DNA of 8,607 nucleotides. It comes from CAIUSP01 sp040375675. Its GTDB lineage: Bacteria; Actinomycetota; Thermoleophilia; Solirubrobacterales; 70-9. This document shows positions 1 to 4,936 of the stretch, in pieces. The translations under genes and the position numbers were made by a program. The first letter of the stretch is position 1; each line of letters begins with the position of its first letter. The stretch is taken from assembly GCA_040375675.1 (NCBI GenBank), contig JBEIRY010000070.1, positions 1 to 8,607 on the forward strand, written 5' to 3'. Under the pieces are notes generated by a model. The model did not search any database and was not told the DNA's origin. It saw only the letters and a list, made by a program, of their open reading frames with translations.

Positions 1-86
1 ACCTCGCGCTCGCGCCAATCCGCGAGCACGCGCTCTTCCATCTCGGGGAAATCCTGGTTTGGGGCGACGGCCCGGAAATTCGGCAT
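1..86 (-). CDS. ileS: Isoleucyl-tRNA synthetase, N-terminal fragment (partial)
   Basis: Only the first 28 complete codons are in the window; the gene runs off the left edge. The peptide starts MPNFRAVAPNQDFP and continues into EMEERVLADWRERE. The pattern 'FPEMEERVLADW' matches the start of the bacterial IleRS catalytic core (hydrophobic-P-x-x-E-x-x-V-L-x-x-W), which precedes the HIGH motif further in. The enzyme would charge tRNA-Ile with isoleucine in the cytoplasm. No Shine-Dalgarno sequence precedes the ATG. A TAGAAT hexamer lies 9 nt upstream, so the transcript may be nearly leaderless. It is divergent from the GH16 gene. A related class I synthetase (valyl or leucyl) is possible from so short a piece, but the N-terminal pattern fits IleRS best. 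Confidence 0.72.
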   Translation of the reverse strand, partial: MPNFRAVAPNQDFPEMEERVLADWRERE

Positions 87-95
87 GGCAGGGCG

Positions 96-101
96 ATTCT
101 A
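96..101 (-). promoter_or_regulatory. Putative -10 box (TAGAAT) for ileS
   Basis: TAGAAT on the minus strand ends 9 nt before the ileS ATG, in the context CCCTAGAAT. It matches the actinobacterial TAnnnT -10 pattern and would start transcription about 2-3 nt upstream of the ATG. I see no convincing -35. The call rests mainly on the same arrangement recurring at other genes in this window. Confidence 0.45.
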
Positions 102-158
102 GGGTCGGAGCCTGCCGTCGGTGGGACACCCTGCCCTTGCGCCAGTGTTTGAGAGAGC

Positions 159-164
159 GATAAT
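159..164 (+). promoter_or_regulatory. Putative -10 box (GATAAT) for the GH16 gene
   Basis: GATAAT matches the -10 consensus TATAAT at five of six positions. It is followed by exactly 6 nt and then the GTG at 171, so the expected transcription start coincides with the start codon and the mRNA would be leaderless. A weak TTG-starting -35 candidate (TTGCGC, 137-142) lies 16 nt upstream. The 11-mer AGCGATAATAG around it recurs upstream of the rhodopsin gene. Confidence 0.5.
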
Positions 165-170
165 AGTTTG

Positions 171-1013
171 GTGAGCGCGAAATCAACCTTCGTTGTCGTT
201 TCCGTGACCTGGCTGCTGGTGGCCTGCTCGATCGCTCCGGGTCACCCGGCGGAAGGCTCGTCGAAAGCCGCCGGTGGCCACAAAGCAAGCTGGTCTGACG
301 AGTTCAACGGGCGAGCGGGGACTCCACCCGACCCGGACAAGTGGAACTACGACACCGGTGCATCAGGCTGGGGCAATGGGGAGCTCGAGCGATACACGAC
401 CGGCAGAGCGAACTCCAGACTCGACGGCCACGGGCATCTTCGAATCATCGCGCGTCACCGCCCCGGTACCGGCGTCAAGCGTGGCTCCTACACCTCTGCG
501 CGACTGACTACCAAGGGGAAGTTCGCCTTCAGGTACGGGCGGGTTGCGATCAGGGCCAGGCTGCCCAAGGGTCGAGGTCTCTGGCCGGCCTTCTGGATGT
601 TGGGTGCGAGGTTCCCGCGAGTCGACTGGCCGTTTTGCGGCGAGATCGATGTGATGGAAAACCTCGGTCAGAAGATCCGGGTCAGCGCAGGATTCGTGCA
701 CGGTCCGGGAACGCTTGCCGACACGGGCGTAGGTGGCTTCCATCGGAGCAAGAGATCGCTGGCCCGCGGCTTCCATGTGTTCTCAGCCAGCTGGAGCGCC
801 GAAGAGATCGCGTTCGCAGTCGACGGACATGTCTTCCGCAGGGTTCTGAAGTCCGAGTATCCGCCCGGGCAGACCTGGGCCTTCGACCGGAAGATGTTCC
901 TGCTGGTCAACCTCGCCGTCGGCGGTAGCTGGCCGGGCAAACCTTCGCGGAAAACCGTCTTCCCTGCGAGATTCGTGATCGACTGGGTGAGGGTCTGGGA
1001 GGCCGCGGCCTAA
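171..1013 (+). CDS. Lipoprotein glycoside hydrolase family 16 (beta-glucanase/laminarinase-like)
   Basis: This is a predicted secreted, membrane-anchored endo-acting glycosidase of family GH16, which cleaves beta-1,3 or mixed beta-1,3/1,4 glucans or related polysaccharides by a retaining mechanism. Numbering from the GTG at 171 (280 aa), the N-terminus is a signal peptide ending in the lipobox LVAC (lipid-modified Cys19). A low-complexity linker follows, then one GH16 jelly-roll domain to the end. The catalytic motif GEIDVMEN holds the nucleophile Glu158, Asp160 and acid/base Glu163. Other family marks are WGNGELERYT (about 67-76), GLWPAFWMLG, the 'LLVNLAVGGSWPG' strand and the C-terminal 'DWVRVWE'. 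No carbohydrate-binding module is present. GTG at 171 is chosen over TTG at 168 because a -10 box sits 6 nt before it and no Shine-Dalgarno sequence is visible. The stop overlaps that of the convergent MarR gene. Exact substrate specificity cannot be read from the sequence. Confidence 0.9.
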   Translation: MSAKSTFVVVSVTWLLVACSIAPGHPAEGSSKAAGGHKASWSDEFNGRAGTPPDPDKWNYDTGASGWGNGELERYTTGRANSRLDGHGHLRIIARHRPGTGVKRGSYTSARLTTKGKFAFRYGRVAIRARLPKGRGLWPAFWMLGARFPRVDWPFCGEIDVMENLGQKIRVSAGFVHGPGTLADTGVGGFHRSKRSLARGFHVFSASWSAEEIAFAVDGHVFRRVLKSEYPPGQTWAFDRKMFLLVNLAVGGSWPGKPSRKTVFPARFVIDWVRVWEAAA

Positions 1014-1020
1014 GCGGCCT
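1000..1020. terminator. Hairpin spanning the overlapping convergent stop codons
   Basis: AGGCCGC (1000-1006) and GCGGCCT (1014-1020) form a perfect 7-bp GC-rich stem around a 7-nt loop, GGCCTAA. The loop contains both stop codons: TAA of the GH16 gene (1011-1013) and TAG of the MarR gene (1010-1012, minus strand). A hairpin exactly where two convergent genes end suggests a two-way terminator or mRNA-end structure. Neither side has a T-tract, so it is not a classical intrinsic terminator. Confidence 0.4.
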
Positions 1021-1459
1021 GATCGAGCTTGCGGCAGATCTCGGCCAGCTGGCGCTTTTCCTCGTCGTCGAGCACCTGAAAGGCGTCCGTCACCCTTTGG
1101 GCGTGGGCGGGAAACGCATGGGTGACCAGGTTCTTGCCGGCCTCGGTCAAAGAGACCGAAACGGCACGGCGATCCGATTCGAGCCGCGCACGCACCACGA
1201 ACCCTCGTCCCTCGAGGGTGTCGAGGACTTCGGTCGCGGTCGCCTTGGAGGCGTTGAGGCGTCTGCGAATTGCTCGCAACTCCATCTCGTCGCCACCGCT
1301 GACGAGCAGAACCAGCATCGAGAACCCAGTCGACGAAACACCGATGCGATCGAGGTCGGCGGCAAGGCGACGTGAAATTGTCGCCTCCGCACGAACCAAG
1401 GCTTCCATGGCCCGGTGCGCGAGTGGGTCGATTGCCCTGAGAGGCGTTGCCTCGCTCAC
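1010..1459 (-). CDS. MarR-family transcriptional regulator
   Basis: A 149-residue winged helix-turn-helix protein of the MarR family: cytoplasmic, usually a dimer that binds a palindromic operator and is released by a small-molecule or redox signal. Numbered from the GTG at 1459, residues about 12-52 form the N-terminal helices. The DNA-binding part runs from MELRAIRRRLNASKATAT (59-76) through DTLEGRGFVVR, followed by the wing with the family's typical basic turn ESDRR (94-98) and LTEAGKNL. The C-terminal helices (about 116-149) complete the dimer interface. The reading frame is open to 1573, but starting there would add an unrelated leader and overlap the divergent lipoprotein gene; the GTG gives the normal family length of about 150. 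A TAGTTT -10 candidate lies 8 nt upstream. Its neighbours (GH16 enzyme, small lipoprotein) are the natural first candidates for targets, but nothing in the sequence proves this. Confidence 0.88.
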   Translation of the reverse strand: MSEATPLRAIDPLAHRAMEALVRAEATISRRLAADLDRIGVSSTGFSMLVLLVSGGDEMELRAIRRRLNASKATATEVLDTLEGRGFVVRARLESDRRAVSVSLTEAGKNLVTHAFPAHAQRVTDAFQVLDDEEKRQLAEICRKLDQAA

Positions 1460-1467
1460 AGGAAGGG

Positions 1468-1473
1468 AAACTA
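1468..1473 (-). promoter_or_regulatory. Putative -10 box (TAGTTT) for the MarR gene
   Basis: TAGTTT on the minus strand ends 8 nt before the GTG at 1459, in the context CCCCTAGTTT. It fits TAnnnT and implies a leader of 0-2 nt. It forms one arm of the inverted repeat at 1471-1498. No Shine-Dalgarno sequence is present. Confidence 0.45.
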
Positions 1474-1498
1474 GGGGCCACGGCGGACGAAACCCTAG
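1471..1498. repeat. Inverted repeat CTAGGG...CCCTAG between divergent genes
   Basis: CTAGGG (1471-1476) and its exact complement CCCTAG (1493-1498) are separated by 16 nt, giving about two helical turns between arm centres. Each arm overlaps the predicted -10 box of one of the two divergent genes (MarR leftwards, lipoprotein rightwards). The symmetry may simply be two copies of the same -10 context, or it may be an operator for the MarR protein that covers both promoters. Confidence 0.4.
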
Positions 1499-1501
1499 GA
1501 T
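1496..1501 (+). promoter_or_regulatory. Putative -10 box (TAGGAT) for the small lipoprotein gene
   Basis: TAGGAT fits TAnnnT and is followed by 7 nt and then the ATG at 1509, so the transcript would be leaderless or carry a single 5' base. No Shine-Dalgarno sequence is seen before this ATG, which supports that reading. Confidence 0.45.
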
Positions 1502-1508
1502 TGACCAG

Positions 1509-2018
1509 ATGAAGATGCACGGAAGAAGGCGCGGCTGGTCCCTGATGGTCTCGGGAGGACTCTTGAGCGCCATGGTTTGCGCATTCCTGCTCTCTGGCTG
1601 CGGAAAGTCCAGCGAGGCCGAGATTGCCCCTCTGGCATGCCTCGCCGGGCCGGACGCCTACCTGACCGCACTCGATGGTGCGCCGGACAAGGTCGAGCTG
1701 AGCGATGGAACCAAGATCTCCGACTGCCTCGTGCCCCGTCAGTCCGGCGGAGAGTTGGCAACGATCGGTGCCGATCTGGTTGCAGCGGCCACCACCCTCA
1801 ACAGCAATGCGATCGACGACCCCTCCGGCCCCTCGTCTTTGCGCGCCGGCTATCTGCTTGGAGCGGTCGAGAAAGCCGCCTGGTCGAGCAACGGAATCCA
1901 CACCGATCTGGTGCGGAGGGTCAGTGCGGCTGCCAGCTACATCCCTCAGGGAGACGACCCTTCGCTGCTCCAACCCGGATTCGACCAAGGTCTCGAAGCG
2001 GGAAGGTCCCGCGGCTAG
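1509..2018 (+). CDS. Small lipoprotein of unknown function
   Basis: I do not recognise a named family. The 169-residue product has a basic N-terminus (MKMHGRRRG), a hydrophobic stretch (about 11-28) and a lipobox LSGC with Cys31, so it should be exported and lipid-anchored on the outer face of the membrane. The mature part is about 139 residues and includes two further cysteines (Cys44 and Cys73), which could form a disulfide. It contains the patterns PDAYLTALDGAPDKVEL (48-64), DGTKISDCL (66-74) and ELATIGADLVAAATTL (82-97). It looks helical, without transmembrane segments or obvious catalytic motifs. The frame is open upstream from 1122, but that part is antisense to the MarR gene. The ATG at 1509 gives a proper signal peptide and sits behind a -10 box; ATG at 1515 is an alternative start. 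It ends 13 nt before the fumarase start. Confidence 0.75.
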   Translation: MKMHGRRRGWSLMVSGGLLSAMVCAFLLSGCGKSSEAEIAPLACLAGPDAYLTALDGAPDKVELSDGTKISDCLVPRQSGGELATIGADLVAAATTLNSNAIDDPSGPSSLRAGYLLGAVEKAAWSSNGIHTDLVRRVSAAASYIPQGDDPSLLQPGFDQGLEAGRSRG

Positions 2019-2024
2019 ATAGCC
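2013..2024. repeat. Near-palindrome GGCTA-GA-TAGCC at the fumarase promoter
   Basis: A perfect 5-bp inverted repeat with a 2-bp centre. It contains the lipoprotein stop codon (TAG, 2016-2018) and overlaps the predicted fumarase -10 box (2020-2025). Just upstream, GCGGGA (1998-2003) and TCCCGC (2007-2012) form a 6-bp stem with a 3-nt loop inside the end of the lipoprotein gene. Either could be an operator or a weak RNA structure at the gene boundary; no T-tract follows. Confidence 0.3.
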
Positions 2025-2025
2025 T
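2020..2025 (+). promoter_or_regulatory. Putative -10 box (TAGCCT) for the fumarase gene
   Basis: TAGCCT is followed by exactly 6 nt and then ATG at 2032, placing the expected +1 on the A of the start codon. The same hexamer at the same distance precedes the amidohydrolase gene on the other strand (7805-7810). There is no Shine-Dalgarno sequence, so a leaderless mRNA is likely. Read-through from the lipoprotein gene is also possible. Confidence 0.5.
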
Positions 2026-2031
2026 GCAGCC

Positions 2032-3348
2032 ATGAGCTCAGATCAACTCTGGGGCGGCGAAACCACCAAGGCCGTCGACAACTTCAAGATCTCCGGGGCG
2101 CCTATCCCCCCGCCGGTAATCCACTGGCTCGGTCGGATCAAGGCGGCCGCTGCGAGGGCGAACGGTGATATCGGCGGTCTCGATCCCAAGCTGGCCGAGA
2201 AGATCGCCAAAGCCGCAGACGGAGTAGCGGCCGGCAAACACGACGATCAGTTCCCCGTGGATGTGTTCCAGACCGGTTCCGGCACCTCCTCGAACATGAA
2301 CGCGAACGAGGTAATTGCAAAGCTCGCCGGCGACGACGCGCACGCCAACGACCACGTCAACATGGGCCAGTCGTCGAACGATGTCTTCCCCTCGGCCGTT
2401 CACCTGGCCGCCCTGCAGGAGGCCAACGACGACCTCATCCCGGCCGTCGAAGGCCTGACCAAATCGCTCGAGGCAAAGTCGAAGGAGTTCGCCGACATCG
2501 TCAAGGCAGGGCGAACCCACCTGATGGACGCGGTACCCGTGACCCTCGGGCAAGAGTTCGCCGGCTTTGCAGCACAGACGCGCCTCGGTGCCGACAGGAT
2601 CCGAGACACCTTCGGTCGAGTCGGCCAGATCCCACTCGGCGGCACCGCAACCGGAACCGGGCTCAACACCCATCATGAGTTCGCCGGCAAGGTCCGTGAC
2701 CTGCTCTCGAAGGAAACCGGCCTCGAGATACTCGCTCCCGCCGACCCCTTCGAGGCCCAAGGCAACCGCGACGCGTTGGTGGAGATGTCAGGTGCGCTCA
2801 AGACTCTCGCCGTTTCGCTGATCAAGATCGCAAACGATCTCGCCTTGATGGGCTCCGGCCCCAGGGCAGGGCTTGCGGAGCTCCTGCTGCCTGAGCTTCA
2901 AAAAGGTTCGTCGATCATGCCGGGCAAGGTCAACCCCGTGATCCCAGAGGTGGTTATCCAGGTGGGCGATCAGGTGATCGGCAACGACGCCGCCGTCACG
3001 CTTGCTGGCTCGCAGGGTCAGTTCGAGCTGAATGTGCGCGTACCGCTGATCGCGAGGAACCTGCTCGACTCGATCCTGTTGCTGACCGGAGCCTGCAAAG
3101 CGCTCGACGAAAAGGTGATCCAAGGCGTCGAGCCCAATCTGGAGATGCTCGACCAGCACGCCGAGTCGACTCTCGCCACAGCGACCGCCTTGAACCCCCA
3201 CATCGGCTACGACAAGGCCGCCGAGGTGGTCAAGGAAGCCGCTTCATCTGGCCGGACGCTCCGCGAGGTTGCAACTGAGCTCGGCGTAGACGAGTCCGTT
3301 CTGGACGAAGCGCTGAATCACCGCAAGCTCGCGCGCCCGCACGAATAG
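2032..3348 (+). CDS. fumC: Class II fumarate hydratase (fumarase C type)
   Basis: Cytoplasmic TCA-cycle enzyme interconverting fumarate and L-malate; class II fumarases are iron-free homotetramers of the aspartase/fumarase superfamily. All active-site blocks are visible in the 438 residues: TGSGTSSNMNANEV (81-94, with Ser83 and Thr85 as substrate-binding residues), GQSSNDVFP (112-120, with Asn116), GRTHLMDAVPVTLGQE (160-175, with His163) and the signature loop GSSIMPGKVNP (292-302, with catalytic Ser293, Lys299 and Asn301). 'THLMD' favours fumarase over aspartase, which usually has 'TQLQD'. The sequence strongly resembles the mycobacterial fumarase, including 'QVIGNDAAV' and 'FELNV'. The start is unusual: the protein begins directly at the LWGGETTKAV block, lacking about 15-20 residues that usually precede it. 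An in-frame stop at 2020-2022 rules out an upstream start. The next gene begins 14 nt after the stop and may be co-transcribed. Confidence 0.95.
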   Translation: MSSDQLWGGETTKAVDNFKISGAPIPPPVIHWLGRIKAAAARANGDIGGLDPKLAEKIAKAADGVAAGKHDDQFPVDVFQTGSGTSSNMNANEVIAKLAGDDAHANDHVNMGQSSNDVFPSAVHLAALQEANDDLIPAVEGLTKSLEAKSKEFADIVKAGRTHLMDAVPVTLGQEFAGFAAQTRLGADRIRDTFGRVGQIPLGGTATGTGLNTHHEFAGKVRDLLSKETGLEILAPADPFEAQGNRDALVEMSGALKTLAVSLIKIANDLALMGSGPRAGLAELLLPELQKGSSIMPGKVNPVIPEVVIQVGDQVIGNDAAVTLAGSQGQFELNVRVPLIARNLLDSILLLTGACKALDEKVIQGVEPNLEMLDQHAESTLATATALNPHIGYDKAAEVVKEAASSGRTLREVATELGVDESVLDEALNHRKLARPHE

Positions 3349-3362
3349 ACAAACCGGGCCGC

Positions 3363-3911
3363 ATGCCAGCAGCAGACTGGATCGAGCACCCCACAGTCGA
3401 CACGGTTCATCAATGCGTCGTTAACGCGACTGCAGAAGAGACGCTGGCCGGGGCACTTTCTGCGCCTATCGCCATGGATCGGCTCACCTGGTCACTCCTT
3501 GCGGCGCGCGGGCTCGACCCGCGACGGAGTATCGAAGAGTTCATCCGGGCGGACACTGGAATGCTGGTGCTGAAACTCGATCCGACGGAGTTCGTCGGCG
3601 GTACGGCGGCAAAGGTCTGGCTGCCGAGGGGAGGAAACCCGAAACTCCAAGACCCGGCGGGATGGACTACTTGGCGTGAGCCAGGAACCGTCAAGGCGGT
3701 CGGCACACTGATTACCGAGCCGCTCCCCGATAGCGAGATGGGACCGCGCTGCCGCCTGATCACCGAAACACAGGTTGAAGCGATAGACGAGTCCGCGCTG
3801 TTGAGATTCAATATCTACTGGACCGCAATCTCTCCGCTCTCGGCGTTGATCAGGAAACGTTGGCTCAGTGCAATCAAGAAGCGAGTCGAGGAGCGGTGCG
3901 CAGGCCGCTGA
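3363..3911 (+). CDS. Hypothetical protein, SRPBCC-like C-terminal motif
   Basis: A 182-residue soluble protein without signal peptide or transmembrane segment. I cannot name the family with certainty. The C-terminal part reads LITETQVEAIDESALLRF (132-149), then IYWTAISPLSALIRKRWL (151-168). That layout (T-E-T-x-V, D, then RF-x-x-YW-x-x-I-x-P-x-S-x-L-I-R) recurs in uncharacterised actinobacterial proteins that I associate with the SRPBCC/polyketide-cyclase-like fold. That fold often binds hydrophobic ligands in a helix-grip pocket. A function cannot be assigned. It follows fumC by 14 nt on the same strand with no Shine-Dalgarno sequence and no good -10 box, so co-transcription with fumC is the simplest reading. 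The start at 3363 is the first ATG after the fumC stop. Confidence 0.75.
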   Translation: MPAADWIEHPTVDTVHQCVVNATAEETLAGALSAPIAMDRLTWSLLAARGLDPRRSIEEFIRADTGMLVLKLDPTEFVGGTAAKVWLPRGGNPKLQDPAGWTTWREPGTVKAVGTLITEPLPDSEMGPRCRLITETQVEAIDESALLRFNIYWTAISPLSALIRKRWLSAIKKRVEERCAGR

Positions 3912-3996
3912 ACTGGCCTCCGTTGTGTGACCTGTAGTTCCCTCAGGCATGGAAGAAGTGAAATCGGCGGCGAGCGGGCAACCAACCTCTGCCAGC

Positions 3997-4002
3997 GATA
4001 AT
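3997..4002 (+). promoter_or_regulatory. Putative -10 box (GATAAT) for the rhodopsin gene
   Basis: GATAAT within AGCGATAATAG repeats the element found before the GH16 gene. Here it lies 39 nt before the ATG, so the transcript would start near 4008-4009 and carry a leader of about 33 nt. No clear -35 is visible at the expected spacing. The 130-nt gap 3912-4041 holds nothing else I can support. Confidence 0.45.
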
Positions 4003-4030
4003 AGGATGGTCGAGTCAGTCCATTCCCTAC

Positions 4031-4037
4031 AAGGAGG
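4031..4037 (+). promoter_or_regulatory. Strong Shine-Dalgarno sequence of the rhodopsin gene
   Basis: AAGGAGG, a perfect anti-16S match, is followed by 4 nt and then the ATG at 4042. It fixes the start codon and contrasts with most genes in the window, which have no Shine-Dalgarno sequence. High translation is implied. Confidence 0.85.
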
Positions 4038-4041
4038 ATGA

Positions 4042-4890
4042 ATGAGCATTCCTTTGGCAGCCGCAACTGCGGTTAACGAAACATGGCTCTGGATCGGATT
4101 CGCCGGTATGGCGGCGGGCGCGATCTTGATTGCCATGATCGGAACCAGTCTGCCGGCAAAGGAGCGTCATCACGCAATTGCTTCCTTCCTCGTCTGCCTG
4201 ATCGCCACCGCGGCTTACTTCGCGATGGCTACCGGTGCCGGCGTGTTGGATTCCAGTCGCGGAATCGACGTCTACTTTGCCCGCTACATCGACTGGGCGT
4301 TCACCACTCCCCTGCTTCTCGTCGGCCTGATGATGGTCGGCCTTCCGTCGCTTCGCGGCGGTGGTGAAGACGGGCGAGAGAGGAACGCACTGATCGGTGG
4401 AGTGATCGCAGCCGATGTATTCATGATCGTGACCGGATTCGTTGCCGCACTTACCGGCGACGAGACGAACAGGTACGTCTGGTACGGACTCTCGTGCCTC
4501 GGCTTCCTGATCGTCCTGGTAGCGATCTGGGGACCGGTACACACCGCGGCCAAGAAGCAGGGAGGAGAGACCAAGAAGCTTTGGCTCACTCTTGCCAGCG
4601 TCCTGACCGTGCTGTGGTTCATCTACCCGATCGTCTGGGTTCTCGGTACCGAGGGCCAGGCAGTGATCGACCTCAAGGCAGAGATCACGATCTTCGCGAT
4701 CGTCGACCTGCTCGCCAAGGTCGGTTTCGGTCTGTTGCTCGTGACCGGAGTCAAGAAGGTCTACTCGAAGCGGCCGGCTCGCAAGAGCTCGGGCAGCAAG
4801 AGCAGCACTCGAAAGAGCACCGCTCGCAAGAGCACCGCTCGCAAGAGCACCGCTCGCAAGAGCACCGCTCGACGCAAGACGGCTCGTTAA
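4042..4890 (+). CDS. Microbial rhodopsin (bacteriorhodopsin-like, DTG motif) with basic KSTAR-repeat tail
   Basis: A 282-residue seven-helix retinal protein of the cytoplasmic membrane. It aligns well with bacteriorhodopsin (bR numbering in parentheses). In helix C, ARYIDWAFTTPLL gives Arg81 (82), Asp84 (85, primary acceptor), Trp85 (86) and Thr88 (89), but Gly95 replaces the proton donor Asp96. Helix B has Tyr59 (57). Helix D has Asp125 (115) and Met128 (118). Helix F, LWFIYPIVW, has Trp192, Tyr195, Pro196 and Trp199. Helix G has Asp222 (212) and the retinal Schiff-base Lys226 (216) in DLLAKVGFG. The proton-release pair is kept as Glu204 and Glu214 (194/204). The likely role is light-driven outward proton transport, with a slow photocycle because the donor is missing; a sensory role is the alternative, though no transducer gene is adjacent. 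After helix G, residues 238-282 form a basic tail (19 Lys/Arg, no Asp/Glu) with four KSTAR repeats (258-277). No retinal-synthesis gene lies in the window. Confidence 0.95.
   Translation: MSIPLAAATAVNETWLWIGFAGMAAGAILIAMIGTSLPAKERHHAIASFLVCLIATAAYFAMATGAGVLDSSRGIDVYFARYIDWAFTTPLLLVGLMMVGLPSLRGGGEDGRERNALIGGVIAADVFMIVTGFVAALTGDETNRYVWYGLSCLGFLIVLVAIWGPVHTAAKKQGGETKKLWLTLASVLTVLWFIYPIVWVLGTEGQAVIDLKAEITIFAIVDLLAKVGFGLLLVTGVKKVYSKRPARKSSGSKSSTRKSTARKSTARKSTARKSTARRKTAR
4813..4872 (+). repeat. Tandem 15-bp repeat, four copies, in the rhodopsin 3' end
   Basis: The unit AAGAGCACCGCTCGC occurs at 4813, 4828, 4843 and 4858. The first three copies are identical and the fourth differs only in its last base (CGA). 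Each unit encodes Lys-Ser-Thr-Ala-Arg. Diverged relatives lie on both sides (RKSSGSKSSTR before; RRKTAR after). The near-perfect nucleotide identity suggests recent expansion by slippage or unequal recombination, so copy number may vary between strains. Confidence 0.95.
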
Positions 4891-4936
4891 GAACCGACTT
4901 GAAGGCCGGAAACGGCCAAGCATCAACGAGCATCAC

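Noticed and set aside
87..135. Inverted repeat GGCAGGG (87-93) / CCCTGCC (129-135) between ileS and the GH16 gene.
   Set aside because: The arms are 35 nt apart and GC-rich; such matches are expected by chance in this composition, and they do not align with both promoters in a meaningful way.
1122..1508. Open reading frame extending the small lipoprotein 129 codons upstream.
   Set aside because: It lies antisense to most of the MarR gene, would bury the signal peptide and lipobox in mid-protein, and reads as a high-GC shadow frame.
1460..1573. Longer MarR protein starting at 1573.
   Set aside because: The extra 38 residues do not resemble the family, overlap the divergent lipoprotein gene and its promoter, and exceed the usual MarR length.
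3949..4041. A 30-codon plus-strand ORF (ATG at 3949) whose TGA directly abuts the rhodopsin ATG, suggesting a translated leader peptide.
   Set aside because: No ribosome-binding site precedes it, the predicted rhodopsin -10 box lies inside it so the main transcript would start downstream of its ATG, and the sequence shows no family likeness. The abutting stop may be chance.
4813..4872. The tandem repeats considered as a CRISPR-like or origin-type iteron array.
   Set aside because: The 15-bp units have no spacers, stay in frame and encode KSTAR within the rhodopsin gene.
4027..4926. Long minus-strand frame opposite the rhodopsin with repetitive Ala/Ser/Leu segments.
   Set aside because: It is the antisense reading of the rhodopsin and its 15-bp repeats; the sense strand has full family motifs, a ribosome-binding site and a terminator.
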